NCBI RefSeq assembly: GCF_014695715.1
Contig: NZ_JACJOT010000008.1
Location: 1,364,001 to 1,428,000, forward strand
Source: Microcoleus sp. FACHB-68
Lineage (GTDB): Bacteria; Cyanobacteriota; Cyanobacteriia; Cyanobacteriales; Oscillatoriaceae
DNA: 64,000 nt
Direction of reading: 5' to 3'
Below, in pieces: positions 53,862 to 62,759 of this stretch. Position numbers and translations under genes: made by a program. Position 1 is the stretch's first letter. Every line of letters begins with the position of its first letter. The notes beneath the pieces were generated by a model, which searched no databases, had not been told where the DNA came from, and worked only from the letters and a program-made list of their open reading frames with translations.

Positions 53862-55475
53862 ATGAACCAACCACTTGCCGGCCTCGTGAAACACTCGAAA
53901 ATCATATTACTCGCCGGCTGCATTCCCTTCCTGATGTTAGCAGCGTGTGGCCCTCAGATGACCGGATCAAGTGCGCCTGCCGGCAATGCACCGCCGGTAA
54001 CTGCACAAAAAGCCGCAATACCGGCATCTGAAACCCCTGGACGAAGAGTAGCCGAAGACTACAATCGCATTGAGGATAACCCATTTCAGGTTGTTAATAA
54101 TAGCCCGCTTTCAACATTTTCTATCGATGTAGATACGGCATCCTACAGTAACATTCGACGGTTTATTAATGAAGGTCAACTCCCGCCGCCAGACGCCGTT
54201 AGAATCGAAGAAATGATTAATTACTTTACTTACGATTATCCTCAGCCTAAAGGTGAACAACCCTTTTCGGTTACAACAGAAATTTCTCAAGCGCCTTGGA
54301 ACCCTTCACACAAGTTAGTTCAGGTTGGTTTACAAGGAAAACGCATTTCCACTGAAAATTTACCGCCGAGCAATCTTGTCTTTCTTATAGATGTTTCTGG
54401 CTCAATGAATAGGCAGAATAAACTACCGTTGCTCAAATCAGCTTTGCAATTATTGGTTGATGAGTTATCTGAAAAAGACCGGGTATCGATTGTTGTGTAT
54501 GCTGGGGCTGCCGGCTTAGTTTTACCACCAACTCCCGGCAACCAAAAAGACAAGATATTACAGGCAATTGACAAACTAGAGGCAGGCGGTTCTACTGCCG
54601 GCGGTGAAGGCATTCAACTTGCCTATCAAGTTGCCCGAAATAGTTTCCTAAAATCTGGGAATAATCGCATCGTCATGGCAAGTGATGGGGATTTTAATGT
54701 TGGGGTTTCCAGCGATGGGGAACTGGTACGTCTGATAGAAGATTATCGAAAGCGAGATATCTTTCTCACGATTCTTGGATTCGGTATGGGAAATCTCAAA
54801 GACTCTAAGATGGAGCAATTGGCAAATAAAGGTAATGGAAATTACGCTTATATCGATAACCTTTTAGAAGCCAAAAAAGTTTTAGTGACGGAGATGGGCG
54901 CAACGCTATTAACAATAGCCAAGGACGTAAAGATTCAAGTTGAATTTAATCCCGCTAAAGTTCAAGCTTACCGTTTAATTGGGTATGAAAACCGGCGGCT
55001 ACAAAGTCAAGATTTTAATGATGACAAAAAAGATGCTGGAGAGTTGGGCGCGGGACATTCGGTAACAGCATTATATGAAATTCTCCCGACTGGGGTGAAA
55101 AGTGATGTCAACTTGCCGGCTGTTGATGATTTGCGATATCAACAAAAAAATAATGTCGCACCGGCTGCTTATAAAAGTGATGAACTGATGCTAGTTAAGT
55201 TACGTTACAAAGCGCCTAAAGCGGAAACTTCTCAGTTAATCTCACAGCCATTAGTTGACCGAGGTGTAAAATTAGAAAATGCCTCAAATAACTTGAAATT
55301 TTCTGCAGCCGTTGCTGCATTTGGTATGGTTTTGCGGGATTCTCAATACAAAGGAACTGCGAATTTTGATCAAGTTTTAAGCCTTGCCAAGCAATCGAAG
55401 GGTACAGACTTGGAAGGCTACCGAACCGAATTTATCCGTTTGGTTGAAAAGAGCAAATCTCTAGCAGGAAAATAA
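53862..55475 (+). CDS. VWA-domain lipoprotein (YfbK-like)
   Basis: 537 residues. Lipoprotein signal with lipobox LMLAAC (Cys about 30). An N-terminal conserved region (FSIDVDTASYSNIRRFINEGQLPPPDAVRIEEMINYF) and a VWA domain (about 175-350) with MIDAS DVSGSMNRQ; the C-terminal region (DELMLVKLRYKAP, LKFSAAVAAFGMVLRDS) completes the YfbK family layout. Probable periplasmic metal-dependent adhesion or assembly factor; partners unknown. ATG 53862 follows AAGAGGATAC; an upstream in-frame ATG at 53796 adds a non-signal N-terminus and is rejected. Confidence 0.88.
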   Translation: MNQPLAGLVKHSKIILLAGCIPFLMLAACGPQMTGSSAPAGNAPPVTAQKAAIPASETPGRRVAEDYNRIEDNPFQVVNNSPLSTFSIDVDTASYSNIRRFINEGQLPPPDAVRIEEMINYFTYDYPQPKGEQPFSVTTEISQAPWNPSHKLVQVGLQGKRISTENLPPSNLVFLIDVSGSMNRQNKLPLLKSALQLLVDELSEKDRVSIVVYAGAAGLVLPPTPGNQKDKILQAIDKLEAGGSTAGGEGIQLAYQVARNSFLKSGNNRIVMASDGDFNVGVSSDGELVRLIEDYRKRDIFLTILGFGMGNLKDSKMEQLANKGNGNYAYIDNLLEAKKVLVTEMGATLLTIAKDVKIQVEFNPAKVQAYRLIGYENRRLQSQDFNDDKKDAGELGAGHSVTALYEILPTGVKSDVNLPAVDDLRYQQKNNVAPAAYKSDELMLVKLRYKAPKAETSQLISQPLVDRGVKLENASNNLKFSAAVAAFGMVLRDSQYKGTANFDQVLSLAKQSKGTDLEGYRTEFIRLVEKSKSLAGK

Positions 55476-55516
55476 TAAATCTTTTGCAAAAATTGAAACT
55501 TTTTACCCAGAAATCT

Positions 55517-55538
55517 GCCGGGAACTTGAGTTCCCGGC
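55517..55538. terminator. Perfect 10-bp GC-rich hairpin after the VWA gene
   Basis: GCCGGGAACT (55517-55526) pairs with 55529-55538. Very stable; no T-run follows (GCTAATTGC). Confidence 0.6.
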
Positions 55539-55564
55539 TAATTGCAAAAGTTCTCTTTAGAGGA

Positions 55565-55586
55565 CTGACTAAGAGTATTTAGTCAG
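55565..55586. terminator. Second hairpin between convergent genes
   Basis: CTGACTAA (55565-55572) pairs perfectly with TTAGTCAG (55579-55586), loop GAGTAT, just before the stop of the minus-strand gene ending at 55610. Confidence 0.55.
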
Positions 55587-55609
55587 ATTTATCCAACTTT
55601 ATGACTTAA

Positions 55610-56146
55610 CTATGGTCGGTGACTGCGCCGAATTTCCGTAATTTGGTCAGCAACTTCCAAAACGGCCACCGGCATCTCAGGGCCGGTCAAGATAATATCC
55701 ACATGACGGGGACGTTTGTCAAGAAATGCCAAGACATCCGCCTCTGGAATCAAGCCAAAATTCATCGCCAAACTCAGTTCATCCAGAACCACAAGGTGAT
55801 AATTACCGGCTAGCACCACTTGCTGGGTATGCAGCCATAGCTTACGCAGCGATTGCGTTTCTACTTCGTCTAGGTGGGGGGTATCGATGCAGCGCGGCAA
55901 ATCACAGCGAATCCAGTCTAAATTCTGCCCCAGTCGCATTGGATGTTCGTGACCTTGGCCAATTCCTCCTTTAAGAAATTGCACCACCAACACCGGCGTC
56001 CCCTGACCGGAAATTCTGAGTGCTTGCGCCATGACGCTGGTGAAAAAGCTGCGGTGGCTGCCGGTGAAGACTTGGATCAGTCCTTCCACGGTATAGGGGA
56101 TGCGACCAGGAGAATTGAGAACTGCGGTTTCTAGCTGTGCGACCAT
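55610..56146 (-). CDS. CobA/BtuR-type P-loop protein without a normal Walker A motif
   Basis: 178 residues aligning with corrinoid adenosyltransferase CobA/BtuR: VLVVQFLKGGIGQGHEHPMRLGQN, RCIDTPHLDEVETQSLRKLWLHTQQVVLAG, YHLVVLDELSLAMNFGLI, VDIILTGPEMPVAVLEVADQITEI. However, the usual Walker A GNGKGKTTA is replaced by VFTGSHRSFFTSVMA, which has neither the Lys nor the GKT. As I remember, this form is common in cyanobacteria. ATP binding in the usual way is therefore doubtful, and the role in cobamide metabolism is unproven. ATG 56146. Confidence 0.75.
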   Translation of the reverse strand: MVAQLETAVLNSPGRIPYTVEGLIQVFTGSHRSFFTSVMAQALRISGQGTPVLVVQFLKGGIGQGHEHPMRLGQNLDWIRCDLPRCIDTPHLDEVETQSLRKLWLHTQQVVLAGNYHLVVLDELSLAMNFGLIPEADVLAFLDKRPRHVDIILTGPEMPVAVLEVADQITEIRRSHRP

Positions 56147-56572
56147 AGGGAAAATTTAACAAGTGACGGATTTTGATAGTAAGCTTACTGAGCACTATAG
56201 CGGCAGTTTAGTCTATAATTCGCAACCAATATATAGTGTGGTTTATCTATGTGTTGCCTAATATAACACTAGATGTATCTCTATTCTTCCTTTCTCCAGA
56301 TAGAAAAATCCTTAGCCGGCGCAACAGGACATAGCCAAGCTCAACCGAACAGTCAGAGAAGCCGGTTAATAAGTTTTATGGATGACGCAGGTTGACCAAA
56401 ACCTGACAGTCTATCCTGTCACTGGTTACACCGGCACCCGTCCAATCCAAAATTAACATCAGGGGTCAAACAATCACCGGCATGAGTGCCCGAAGAAGCT
56501 TACAATAATGGCGTTTAGCGAACCACAGCCCAGTAAAATTGTGCGGAACGCTACGGAAGTAGGAGCTTATTT
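56147..56572. promoter_or_regulatory. 426-bp divergent region upstream of adk
   Basis: Between outward-facing genes; promoters for both are expected. A TGACAG/CTGTCA stem near 56403-56420 is the only hairpin noticed. ACGGAAGTAGGAGC provides the ribosome site before the adk GTG. No gene. Confidence 0.4.
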
Positions 56573-57133
56573 GTGAGACTGGTAATTCTCGGAGGGCCAG
56601 GAGCCGGTAAAGGAACGCAAGCGCAAAAGCTGTGCGCTCACCTCAATATCCCTTTGATTGGCACCGGCGACATTTTACGACAAGCCATCGCTGCTCAAAC
56701 TGAACTGGGGCGTCAAGCTGAACCTTATGTTGAAAAAGGCGAACTCGTGCCCGATCCCACTATGATTGAATTCATTCGCAAGCGAGTTTTAGAGTCTGAT
56801 GCCGCCGGCGGTTGGCTGTTAGATGGCTATCCCCGCACCGCCTTCCAAGCTGAAGAATTAGACTTTTTGCTAGATGACTTGGGACAGCATTTAGATTGGG
56901 CAATTTCTTTAGAAGTCCCTGAAAGCGTCTTAATGAGCCGGTCAATCTCACGGGCACGCCTAGACGATTTGCCAGAAATTGTACAGCGGCGGATTGATTT
57001 ATTCTATGAATATACAATTCCCATCATGGAATACTATGAACACCGGCACCGGCTCTTAAAAGTTAACGCCGACCAACCGCCGGCACAGATCCAGCAAGAT
57101 ATCTTGAAAGTTCTCAATCCATCTAAAATTTAA
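56573..57133 (+). CDS. adk: Adenylate kinase
   Basis: 186 residues, the short form without a full LID domain. P-loop GGPGAGKGTQA (residues 6-16), TGDILRQ, DGYPRT and the short LID SRARLDDLPEIVQRR. Balances AMP, ADP and ATP. GTG 56573 with GTAGGAGC. rph follows after 15 bp, so the two are likely one transcript. Confidence 0.95.
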   Translation: MRLVILGGPGAGKGTQAQKLCAHLNIPLIGTGDILRQAIAAQTELGRQAEPYVEKGELVPDPTMIEFIRKRVLESDAAGGWLLDGYPRTAFQAEELDFLLDDLGQHLDWAISLEVPESVLMSRSISRARLDDLPEIVQRRIDLFYEYTIPIMEYYEHRHRLLKVNADQPPAQIQQDILKVLNPSKI

Positions 57134-57148
57134 AGGTTAAAATCTCCT

Positions 57149-57877
57149 ATGTCTTGGCAGCGTCCTGATGGCCGGCAAGCAGACCAATTACGTCCCCTTT
57201 CTTTTGAGCGAAACTTCACCCGATTCGCAGCCGGTTCAGTTCTAGCAAAATGTGGGGACACTCAAGTTTTATGTACCGTCACAATTCAGCCTGGAGTCCC
57301 TAAATTCTTAAAAGAAACAGGTCAAGGCTGGTTAACGGCTGAATACCGAATGCTACCGGGAGCAACACCCCAGCGCCAAGAACGAGAATTTCTTAAACTC
57401 TCCGGGCGCACCCAAGAAATTCAGCGATTAATTGGGCGCAGTTTACGCGCATCTTTAGATATGCGAGCATTAGGAGAACGTACCGTTATTGTTGATGCAG
57501 ATGTCTTGCAAGCAGATGCCGGCACCCGAACAACTGCAATCACCGGCGGTTTTGTTGCCCTAGCAGATGCTTTGGAAACACTCCTACAAAGCGGAGCATT
57601 AGAGCGTTCGCCCATCCGCCATCAAGTTGCAGCAATTTCAGTCGGACTTTTAGAGGATGAATTGCTTTTGGATCTCAAGTATGAAGAAGATGTCGCAGCC
57701 GAAGTCGATCTTAATGTTGTGATGAACGAGCAGTTAAACATTATTGAAGTTCAAGGAACTGCTGAATCTGGTAGTTTTAGCCGGCATCAACTCAATCAAA
57801 TGATGGATATCGCAGAAAAAGGAATTCGGGAATTATTAGAAATTCAACGGGAAACGCTGCGAACGGCTATCACTTAA
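57149..57877 (+). CDS. rph: Ribonuclease PH
   Basis: 242 residues; starts [17 protein letters not shown] with the RPDGR motif and contains [11 protein letters not shown] and [23 protein letters not shown]. Phosphorolytic 3' trimming of tRNA precursors. ATG 57149; downstream partner of adk. Confidence 0.96.
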   Translation: MSWQRPDGRQADQLRPLSFERNFTRFAAGSVLAKCGDTQVLCTVTIQPGVPKFLKETGQGWLTAEYRMLPGATPQRQEREFLKLSGRTQEIQRLIGRSLRASLDMRALGERTVIVDADVLQADAGTRTTAITGGFVALADALETLLQSGALERSPIRHQVAAISVGLLEDELLLDLKYEEDVAAEVDLNVVMNEQLNIIEVQGTAESGSFSRHQLNQMMDIAEKGIRELLEIQRETLRTAIT

Positions 57878-57891
57878 ATTAGAGTTTTTCC

Positions 57892-58353
57892 TCATTCAAT
57901 ACCTTCTTCCTCATCTTTAATTAAACTATACTCTTCCTCAAACACCTCTTCCCAAGAAAGAGAAGTTAACTGACATTTTTTTCCAATTTCTACAACAGCT
58001 TCTTTCATCGCTTTATTGAAGCATTTATCCCAGATTGATTGAATGAAATCACGATTCAAACTGGGGACTTCTTCTTGACTATCTTCAATTTCAGTACGAG
58101 CAGATAGAATCGTAATAGCCCAACTCGATGAACGGCGCTGTGGCTGACATTTCCACTTGATAATGTGGCTCATCAGCCGAATTAACTGGCTTTGAACCGC
58201 TCGCTTCTCTGTTCTTCCCATTGCTTCAATCAGCGAATCTAAACCCTCGCCGGCTTCCACAGATTTTCCCTCTTGTAAAAATTGCCGCACAGCCACAGCA
58301 GTTTGATAATGAGAGCAAACTGCTAACCATTCCCAATCTTGCTTTGTCTGCAT
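57892..58353 (-). CDS. DUF29-family protein
   Basis: 153 residues, all-helical: DWEWLAVCSHYQTAVAVRQFLQ, LRLMSHIIKWKCQPQRRSSSWAITI and PSLNRDFIQSIWDKCFNKAM. The Lys-Trp-x-x-Gln-Pro and SW patterns are those of DUF29. It has a highly acidic C-terminus. Function unknown; the family is abundant in filamentous cyanobacteria and sometimes toxin-antitoxin associated, but no partner is seen here. ATG 58353 follows TGGAGAAAACG. Confidence 0.75.
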   Translation of the reverse strand: MQTKQDWEWLAVCSHYQTAVAVRQFLQEGKSVEAGEGLDSLIEAMGRTEKRAVQSQLIRLMSHIIKWKCQPQRRSSSWAITILSARTEIEDSQEEVPSLNRDFIQSIWDKCFNKAMKEAVVEIGKKCQLTSLSWEEVFEEEYSLIKDEEEGIE

Positions 58354-58434
58354 CGTTTTCTCCAATCTTGCAAAATAATTGTCAATCTAACGCCGGCCCC
58401 TTATTTACAAAGTGTAGGGAAAGATTAAGAATCA

Positions 58435-58471
58435 TTGCACTTAAACAATGGGATAGTTGTTTTAAGTGCAA
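58435..58471 (+). promoter_or_regulatory. 11-bp hairpin upstream of chlB
   Basis: TTGCACTTAAA (58435-58445) pairs with TTTAAGTGCAA (58461-58471); a one-base bulge then CAA/TTG continue the stem around TGGGATAG. It lies 177 nt before chlB and 80 bp from the divergent DUF29 start, so it could be an operator or part of the chlB leader. Confidence 0.5.
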
Positions 58472-58647
58472 GCTATATCCCAATCACAAAGAGCATTTCA
58501 GCCATTTGATCAGCATTACATCACCCAGAAGTCACCGCTCCGAATGGCTGCAAGTCTGAGAAAATCAAAAACGATTTCAAAATTCAGCACTCATCACTCA
58601 CCTATCTCATTTAGGCTGTGTTCAATTAGCACAAGGGAGAACACCTT

Positions 58648-60174
58648 ATGAAATTGGCTTACTGGATGTATGCCGGCCCCGCACACATCGGCACCCTACG
58701 TGTCTCCAGTTCCTTCAAAAACGTCCACGCCATCATGCACGCACCGATTGGCGATGACTACTTCAACGTCATGCGCTCGATGCTAGAACGGGATCGGAAC
58801 TTCACGCCGGTGACGATCAGCTCGGTTGATCGCAACGTGTTGGCACGCGGATCTCAGGAAAAAGTGGTGGACAACATCACCCGTAAGGACGCTGAGGAAC
58901 GCCCGGATCTGATTGTGCTAACTCCCACCTGCACTTCTAGCATTCTGCAAGAAGACTTGGAAAACTTTGTGCAACGCGCTCAGCTAGATGCCAAAGGCGA
59001 TGTCATGCTGGCAGACGTGAACCACTACCGGGTGAATGAACTGCAAGCAGCCGACAGCACCCTGCGTCAAATTGTCCAGTTCTACATCGAGAAAGCTCGC
59101 AAAAAAGGCGAAATCCCCGAAGGCAAGACAGAAAAGCCTTCAGTTAACATTCTCGGCATTTCCAGCCTGGGTTTCCACAATCACCACGACTGCACGGAAC
59201 TAAAGCGGTTAATGGCTGACCTCGGCATTGAAGTCAACGAAGTGATTCCAGAAGGCGCTTCGGTTCATAACCTCAAGAAATTGCCTCGTGCTTGGTTTAA
59301 CCTGGTGCCTTATCGCGAAATCGGCTTAATGGCAGCGCGTTACCTAGAGAAAGAATTCGGCACACCTTATGTTGATATCACCCCGATGGGTGTGGTGGAA
59401 ACAGCACGCTGCATCCGCAAGATCCAGCAAGTGATTAACGCTCAAGGCGCTGAAGTTGATTACGAAGACTTCATCAACGAGCAAACGCTCCATGTGTCGC
59501 AAGCAGCTTGGTTTTCCCGCTCAATTGACTGCCAAAACTTAACCGGCAAGAAAGCGGTTGTGTTTGGCGATAATACTCACGCCGCCGCTTTAACAAAGAT
59601 TCTGGCGCGTGAAATGGGAATTCACGTTGTTTGGGCCGGCACTTATTGCAAATATGATGCTGACTGGTTCCGTGAACAGGTAAGCGAGTATTGCGATGAA
59701 GTGATCATCACAGACGATCACGGTCAAATTGGCGATGCGATCGCTCGCGTCGAACCGTCTGCTATCTTTGGCACCCAAATGGAACGCCACGTTGGCAAGC
59801 GTTTAGATATTCCTTGCGGTGTGATTGCGGCACCAATTCACGTTCAAAACTTCCCGATTGGTTACAAACCTTTCTGCGGTTACGAAGGCACGAATCAAAT
59901 TGCAGATTTGGTCTACAATTCCTTTACTTTAGGAATGGAAGATCACCTGCTGGAAATTTTTGGCGGACACGACACCAAAGAAGTCATCCACAAGGGAATT
60001 TCTGCTGATTCGGATCTGGCTTGGACAAAAGAAGCTCAAGGCGAATTAAATAAGGTTCCTGGCTTTGTTCGAGGTAAAGTAAAACGCAATACTGAGAAGT
60101 TTGCCCGTGAGCGTGGCTTCAGTCAAATTAATGTTGAGGTGATGTACGCGGCTAAGGAATCTGTCGGCGCATAG
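58648..60174 (+). CDS. chlB: Light-independent protochlorophyllide reductase subunit B
   Basis: 508 residues. With ChlN forms the nitrogenase-like core that reduces protochlorophyllide in the dark; ChlL supplies electrons. The start [19 protein letters not shown], cluster-ligand region with Asp-36 ([11 protein letters not shown]), [16 protein letters not shown], and [15 protein letters not shown] are typical, as is the C-terminal helix-rich extension. chlL and chlN are not in the window. ATG 58648 with AAGGGAGAACACC. The GUN4-domain gene is next on the same strand. Confidence 0.97.
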   Translation: MKLAYWMYAGPAHIGTLRVSSSFKNVHAIMHAPIGDDYFNVMRSMLERDRNFTPVTISSVDRNVLARGSQEKVVDNITRKDAEERPDLIVLTPTCTSSILQEDLENFVQRAQLDAKGDVMLADVNHYRVNELQAADSTLRQIVQFYIEKARKKGEIPEGKTEKPSVNILGISSLGFHNHHDCTELKRLMADLGIEVNEVIPEGASVHNLKKLPRAWFNLVPYREIGLMAARYLEKEFGTPYVDITPMGVVETARCIRKIQQVINAQGAEVDYEDFINEQTLHVSQAAWFSRSIDCQNLTGKKAVVFGDNTHAAALTKILAREMGIHVVWAGTYCKYDADWFREQVSEYCDEVIITDDHGQIGDAIARVEPSAIFGTQMERHVGKRLDIPCGVIAAPIHVQNFPIGYKPFCGYEGTNQIADLVYNSFTLGMEDHLLEIFGGHDTKEVIHKGISADSDLAWTKEAQGELNKVPGFVRGKVKRNTEKFARERGFSQINVEVMYAAKESVGA

Positions 60175-60205
60175 TTGGCGGTTCAGTGATTAGTCGCTAA
60201 CTCGT

Positions 60206-60244
60206 AAAAATCCTTCCGCTGGTGGTTCAGGGGGAGGATTTTTT
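60206..60244 (+). terminator. Rho-independent terminator after chlB
   Basis: AAAAATCCT (60206-60214) pairs with AGGATTTTT (60235-60243); the stem runs on with CC/GG and ends in a run of six T. 31 bp after the chlB stop. Confidence 0.8.
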
Positions 60245-60276
60245 CACTTTTTGGGACAAATATTTTTGTTGATTTT

Positions 60277-60358
60277 AACCACAGATTCCGCAGGTGAAAC
60301 TTGAATGTGCTGTGCTCGTCATTCAAGTTTCACCTGCGTCCACAGATAAACACAGATA
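60277..60358. repeat. Dispersed AACCACAGAT repeat split by a 19-bp perfect palindrome
   Basis: AACCACAGAT (60277-60286) and CCACAGATAAACACAGAT (60340-60357) flank a perfect 19-bp stem: 60289-60307 with 60320-60338, loop 12 nt. The outer sequences match the dispersed repeat at 49390. The palindrome looks like a unit inserted in that repeat. Confidence 0.8.
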
Positions 60359-60400
60359 ATTACTCAAATAATAAATGTGTAATAATTTCTTACGATAACT

Positions 60401-61147
60401 ATGTCTAAAAAATCTAAATCTCAATCAGGTGATGAGCCTAAGCAAGGCAGTTCTAAGGAAGATAAAAAGCATAAGCGGGAAACGCTTTTACGTCTAGAAG
60501 CAAAATTAGATGAAATGCAGGCGCAGTTGCAACAGGCAGGGGAAGAAAGAGCGCAGTTGCTATCTCTGTTGCAGGAAGCAGCACAGGAAAGAGTTTATTT
60601 GCAATCGCAGTTGGAATGGGTGTTATACCGGCTCGAACAAGGAAATGTAGCGCAAACCGAAGAACAAAGCGAAACTGATCAGTATTCAGAAGTTGGAATC
60701 GACTACAGCGAATTGCAGAACTTGCTTGAAAGTGGCAAATGGCAAAAAGCTGATCGGCAGACATGGGAAGTGATGCTAAAAGCTGCCGGTAGAGAGAAAG
60801 AAGGGTGGCTAACGGTTGAAGATATTCAAAACTTTCCCTGCACCGATTTACGCATGATTGATTGGTTGTGGGAACACTACAGCAATGGTCACTTTGGTTT
60901 AAGTGTACAGCAACGCATCTGGCAGAGCAGTAACACCAGCTACACAGATTTTTGTGATTGCATTGGATGGCGTGTTCGGGGTGGGTGGCTTTACTACAAC
61001 GAACTCAGCTTTAATTTGAATGCGCCGGCAGGACATCTGCCGGTTTTAGGATGGCGGCAACGCGCCTGTTATGGGGTTGGCAAATGTACCGCTTCCGAGA
61101 GCATTTCTCATCTAAGCGCAAGACTTTCAACCTGTAACCTTCCCTAA
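60401..61147 (+). CDS. GUN4-domain protein with N-terminal coiled coil
   Basis: 248 residues. A Lys/Glu-rich head (1-27), a coiled coil (about 28-80: LEAKLDEMQAQLQQAGEERAQLLSLLQEA), then a GUN4 domain (about 98-218: DYSELQNLLESGKWQKADRQTWEVMLKAAGREKEGWL, FPCTDLRMIDWLWEHYSNGHFGLSVQQRIW). GUN4 binds porphyrins and stimulates Mg-chelatase in the classical protein. Its place 226 bp behind chlB suggests a role in chlorophyll synthesis, but cyanobacteria have many GUN4-domain proteins of other roles. ATG 60401. The last 35 residues (ASESISHLSARLSTC) lie after the conserved SFNLNAPAGHLPVLG. Confidence 0.8.
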   Translation: MSKKSKSQSGDEPKQGSSKEDKKHKRETLLRLEAKLDEMQAQLQQAGEERAQLLSLLQEAAQERVYLQSQLEWVLYRLEQGNVAQTEEQSETDQYSEVGIDYSELQNLLESGKWQKADRQTWEVMLKAAGREKEGWLTVEDIQNFPCTDLRMIDWLWEHYSNGHFGLSVQQRIWQSSNTSYTDFCDCIGWRVRGGWLYYNELSFNLNAPAGHLPVLGWRQRACYGVGKCTASESISHLSARLSTCNLP

Positions 61148-61190
61148 AGTTTTAAATTCCCTAATTCCGGCTAATTTCTAATACTATCGC

Positions 61191-62108
61191 TCACCGACTC
61201 TCAATGATCTTGTCAAAAAATGTAAAAACAGCCGGTAGTTGTCTCCCCCAAAACTTATAGTCATGTGCCGCACCTTTAATCGGATGATATTCCACCTGAA
61301 TTTTATTACCCTGGCTTTGCACAAGCGCCTGATAAAATAGCCGGCTTTGTTCTTCGGGTACGATATTATCAGCCGTACCGTGAGCAAGATATAAAGGCAT
61401 CTTCCATTCTGAAACTCGCGCCATCGGATTGTCTCGACCTTTCCATCTTTCAGGAAATTTGTTAAACGAACCATAGACAGCGGTCATTAGCCGGTCTTCG
61501 GGCGTATTTTCTTGGCTAAAATCTCCAGAAAGACTTGCTCCCGCTACAAATAACCCTGGATTTTCCAGAGCAATTAGTGCGACTCCCCTGCCGCCGGTGG
61601 AAAGTCCCAGCAAGGTATTATTCTCCCCTTGCTTTAACAAATTATGTCTTTTTTGTATTTCCGGAATAAAACGCTTCTTAATAAATTCTCCCCCCGGCAT
61701 TTTATTCCATTTCAGTTGAGTTTCTGGATAATAGGAACTTTCATATAAGGTTTGTAACATTTCTGGCAAAATCAGAGCGTATCCATATTGATCAGCATAT
61801 TTAACAAGCGGAGAATCTTCTACCCAGCTAGTACGCGGAAAATCCCAGCCTGGAAGGACAACTATCGAACGGTTGCGATAATTTTGGGGAATGTAAATAT
61901 CGTAAGCAACATCATCCACTTTCAGATTTTTACTCCAGCCGGCTTTAAGTTTTGCTGCTGCCGGCTGTGGTGAGGGAGAACTTACATTTGGCTCTTTTGG
62001 ATTAACATCTTGAGCCTGGATTGCCGATTTTGGATTGGAACAACTTTCTAAACTAAAAAATAAAAAAGGAAGAAATATCAATCGTGCCATGAACTTCGAC
62101 ATGAGCAT
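61191..62108 (-). CDS. Esterase-like alpha/beta hydrolase lipoprotein
   Basis: About 305 residues. Lipobox FSLESC after a hydrophobic N-terminal stretch. Catalytic features: VVLPGWDFPRTSW, nucleophile GLSTGGRG, Asp in AHGTADNIVPEEQ and His in KGAAHDYKFW. This resembles S-formylglutathione hydrolase/feruloyl esterase-type enzymes of the esterase-D fold, here exported. Substrate unknown. Several ATGs (62108, 62102, 62087) are possible; 62108 is taken. It converges with the GUN4 gene. Confidence 0.8.
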   Translation of the reverse strand: MLMSKFMARLIFLPFLFFSLESCSNPKSAIQAQDVNPKEPNVSSPSPQPAAAKLKAGWSKNLKVDDVAYDIYIPQNYRNRSIVVLPGWDFPRTSWVEDSPLVKYADQYGYALILPEMLQTLYESSYYPETQLKWNKMPGGEFIKKRFIPEIQKRHNLLKQGENNTLLGLSTGGRGVALIALENPGLFVAGASLSGDFSQENTPEDRLMTAVYGSFNKFPERWKGRDNPMARVSEWKMPLYLAHGTADNIVPEEQSRLFYQALVQSQGNKIQVEYHPIKGAAHDYKFWGRQLPAVFTFFDKIIESR

Positions 62109-62389
62109 TCTGTAAAATTTCAAAATAAACGAACTTAATATTATAAACCTTTTTTTCGTCAAATAGAAGCCTTTTAAATCCTCCTCTCCTCAAAATTTTG
62201 CAGATAATGGTAAACTTTAGAATGCTTTAATTCCGCTCGGCTCAGACAGCAACTGCGCTGCAAACCGAAGCCGGCGCTAGTTTCTCTGAAAAGCCGAGCG
62301 ATAAATTAATTTTTTTTAAGAAGGTAGCTGCAAAACTGAGTATAACTCCAGAACCCTATCTTTTTTCTAGTGTTCATGAGGAAAGACCC
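62109..62389 (+). promoter_or_regulatory. Divergent spacer containing a structured terminator-like element
   Basis: Between the esterase (minus) and the 88-residue protein (plus). CGCTCGGCT (62234-62242) pairs perfectly with AGCCGAGCG (62292-62300); the enclosed 49 nt can form an inner GC-rich stem. AT-rich sequence and eight T (62310-62317) follow. Could be an attenuator or the end of a short RNA; see findings. Confidence 0.55.
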
Positions 62390-62656
62390 ATGAGTGAGTA
62401 TAATCCCGAAACCGGCATTTATGAGCTGACAAAGAGCAAAGCTGACTCTTACTACAACAAGCCCCATGATGAAAGTATTAAAGCTCAAGGGATAGATTAT
62501 TATGCAGAGCTGTTAAAACGAGCGGGATTAAAAGTGATCTCAGTGCATGAAGATTCTTTGCGGGTTAAGGCAAATCAAGTGCAACTGTGGGAAGTGCTTA
62601 GTGATGAGCCACCGGCATGGGAAATTCTGCTGGATGAAGTGCCAAATAACGAGTAG
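62390..62656 (+). CDS. Small acidic protein of unknown function
   Basis: 88 residues: MSEYNPETGIYELTKSKADSYYNKPHDESIKAQGIDYYAELLKRAG, then KVISVHEDSLRVKANQVQLWEVLSDEPP. No signal peptide or membrane helix; helical centre. ATG 62390 follows ATGAGGAAAGACCC, a good site, so it is probably real. I do not recognise a family. It sits behind a structured element and ends at a palindromic A/T stem. Confidence 0.6.
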   Translation: MSEYNPETGIYELTKSKADSYYNKPHDESIKAQGIDYYAELLKRAGLKVISVHEDSLRVKANQVQLWEVLSDEPPAWEILLDEVPNNE

Positions 62657-62674
62657 AACTCTACTGATCAACTC

Positions 62675-62715
62675 AAAAAAAATTGAGAACCCTTCACAGA
62701 GTCCCCAATTTTTTT
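62675..62715. terminator. Bidirectional A/T-stem terminator between the small gene and hli
   Basis: AAAAAAATTG (62676-62685) pairs with CAATTTTTTT (62706-62715), which supplies a U-run in both directions between converging genes. Confidence 0.6.
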
Positions 62716-62759
62716 AACGATTTCAAGCCGCTAAGGCTTTACAGGAATAGACTTAGAAT

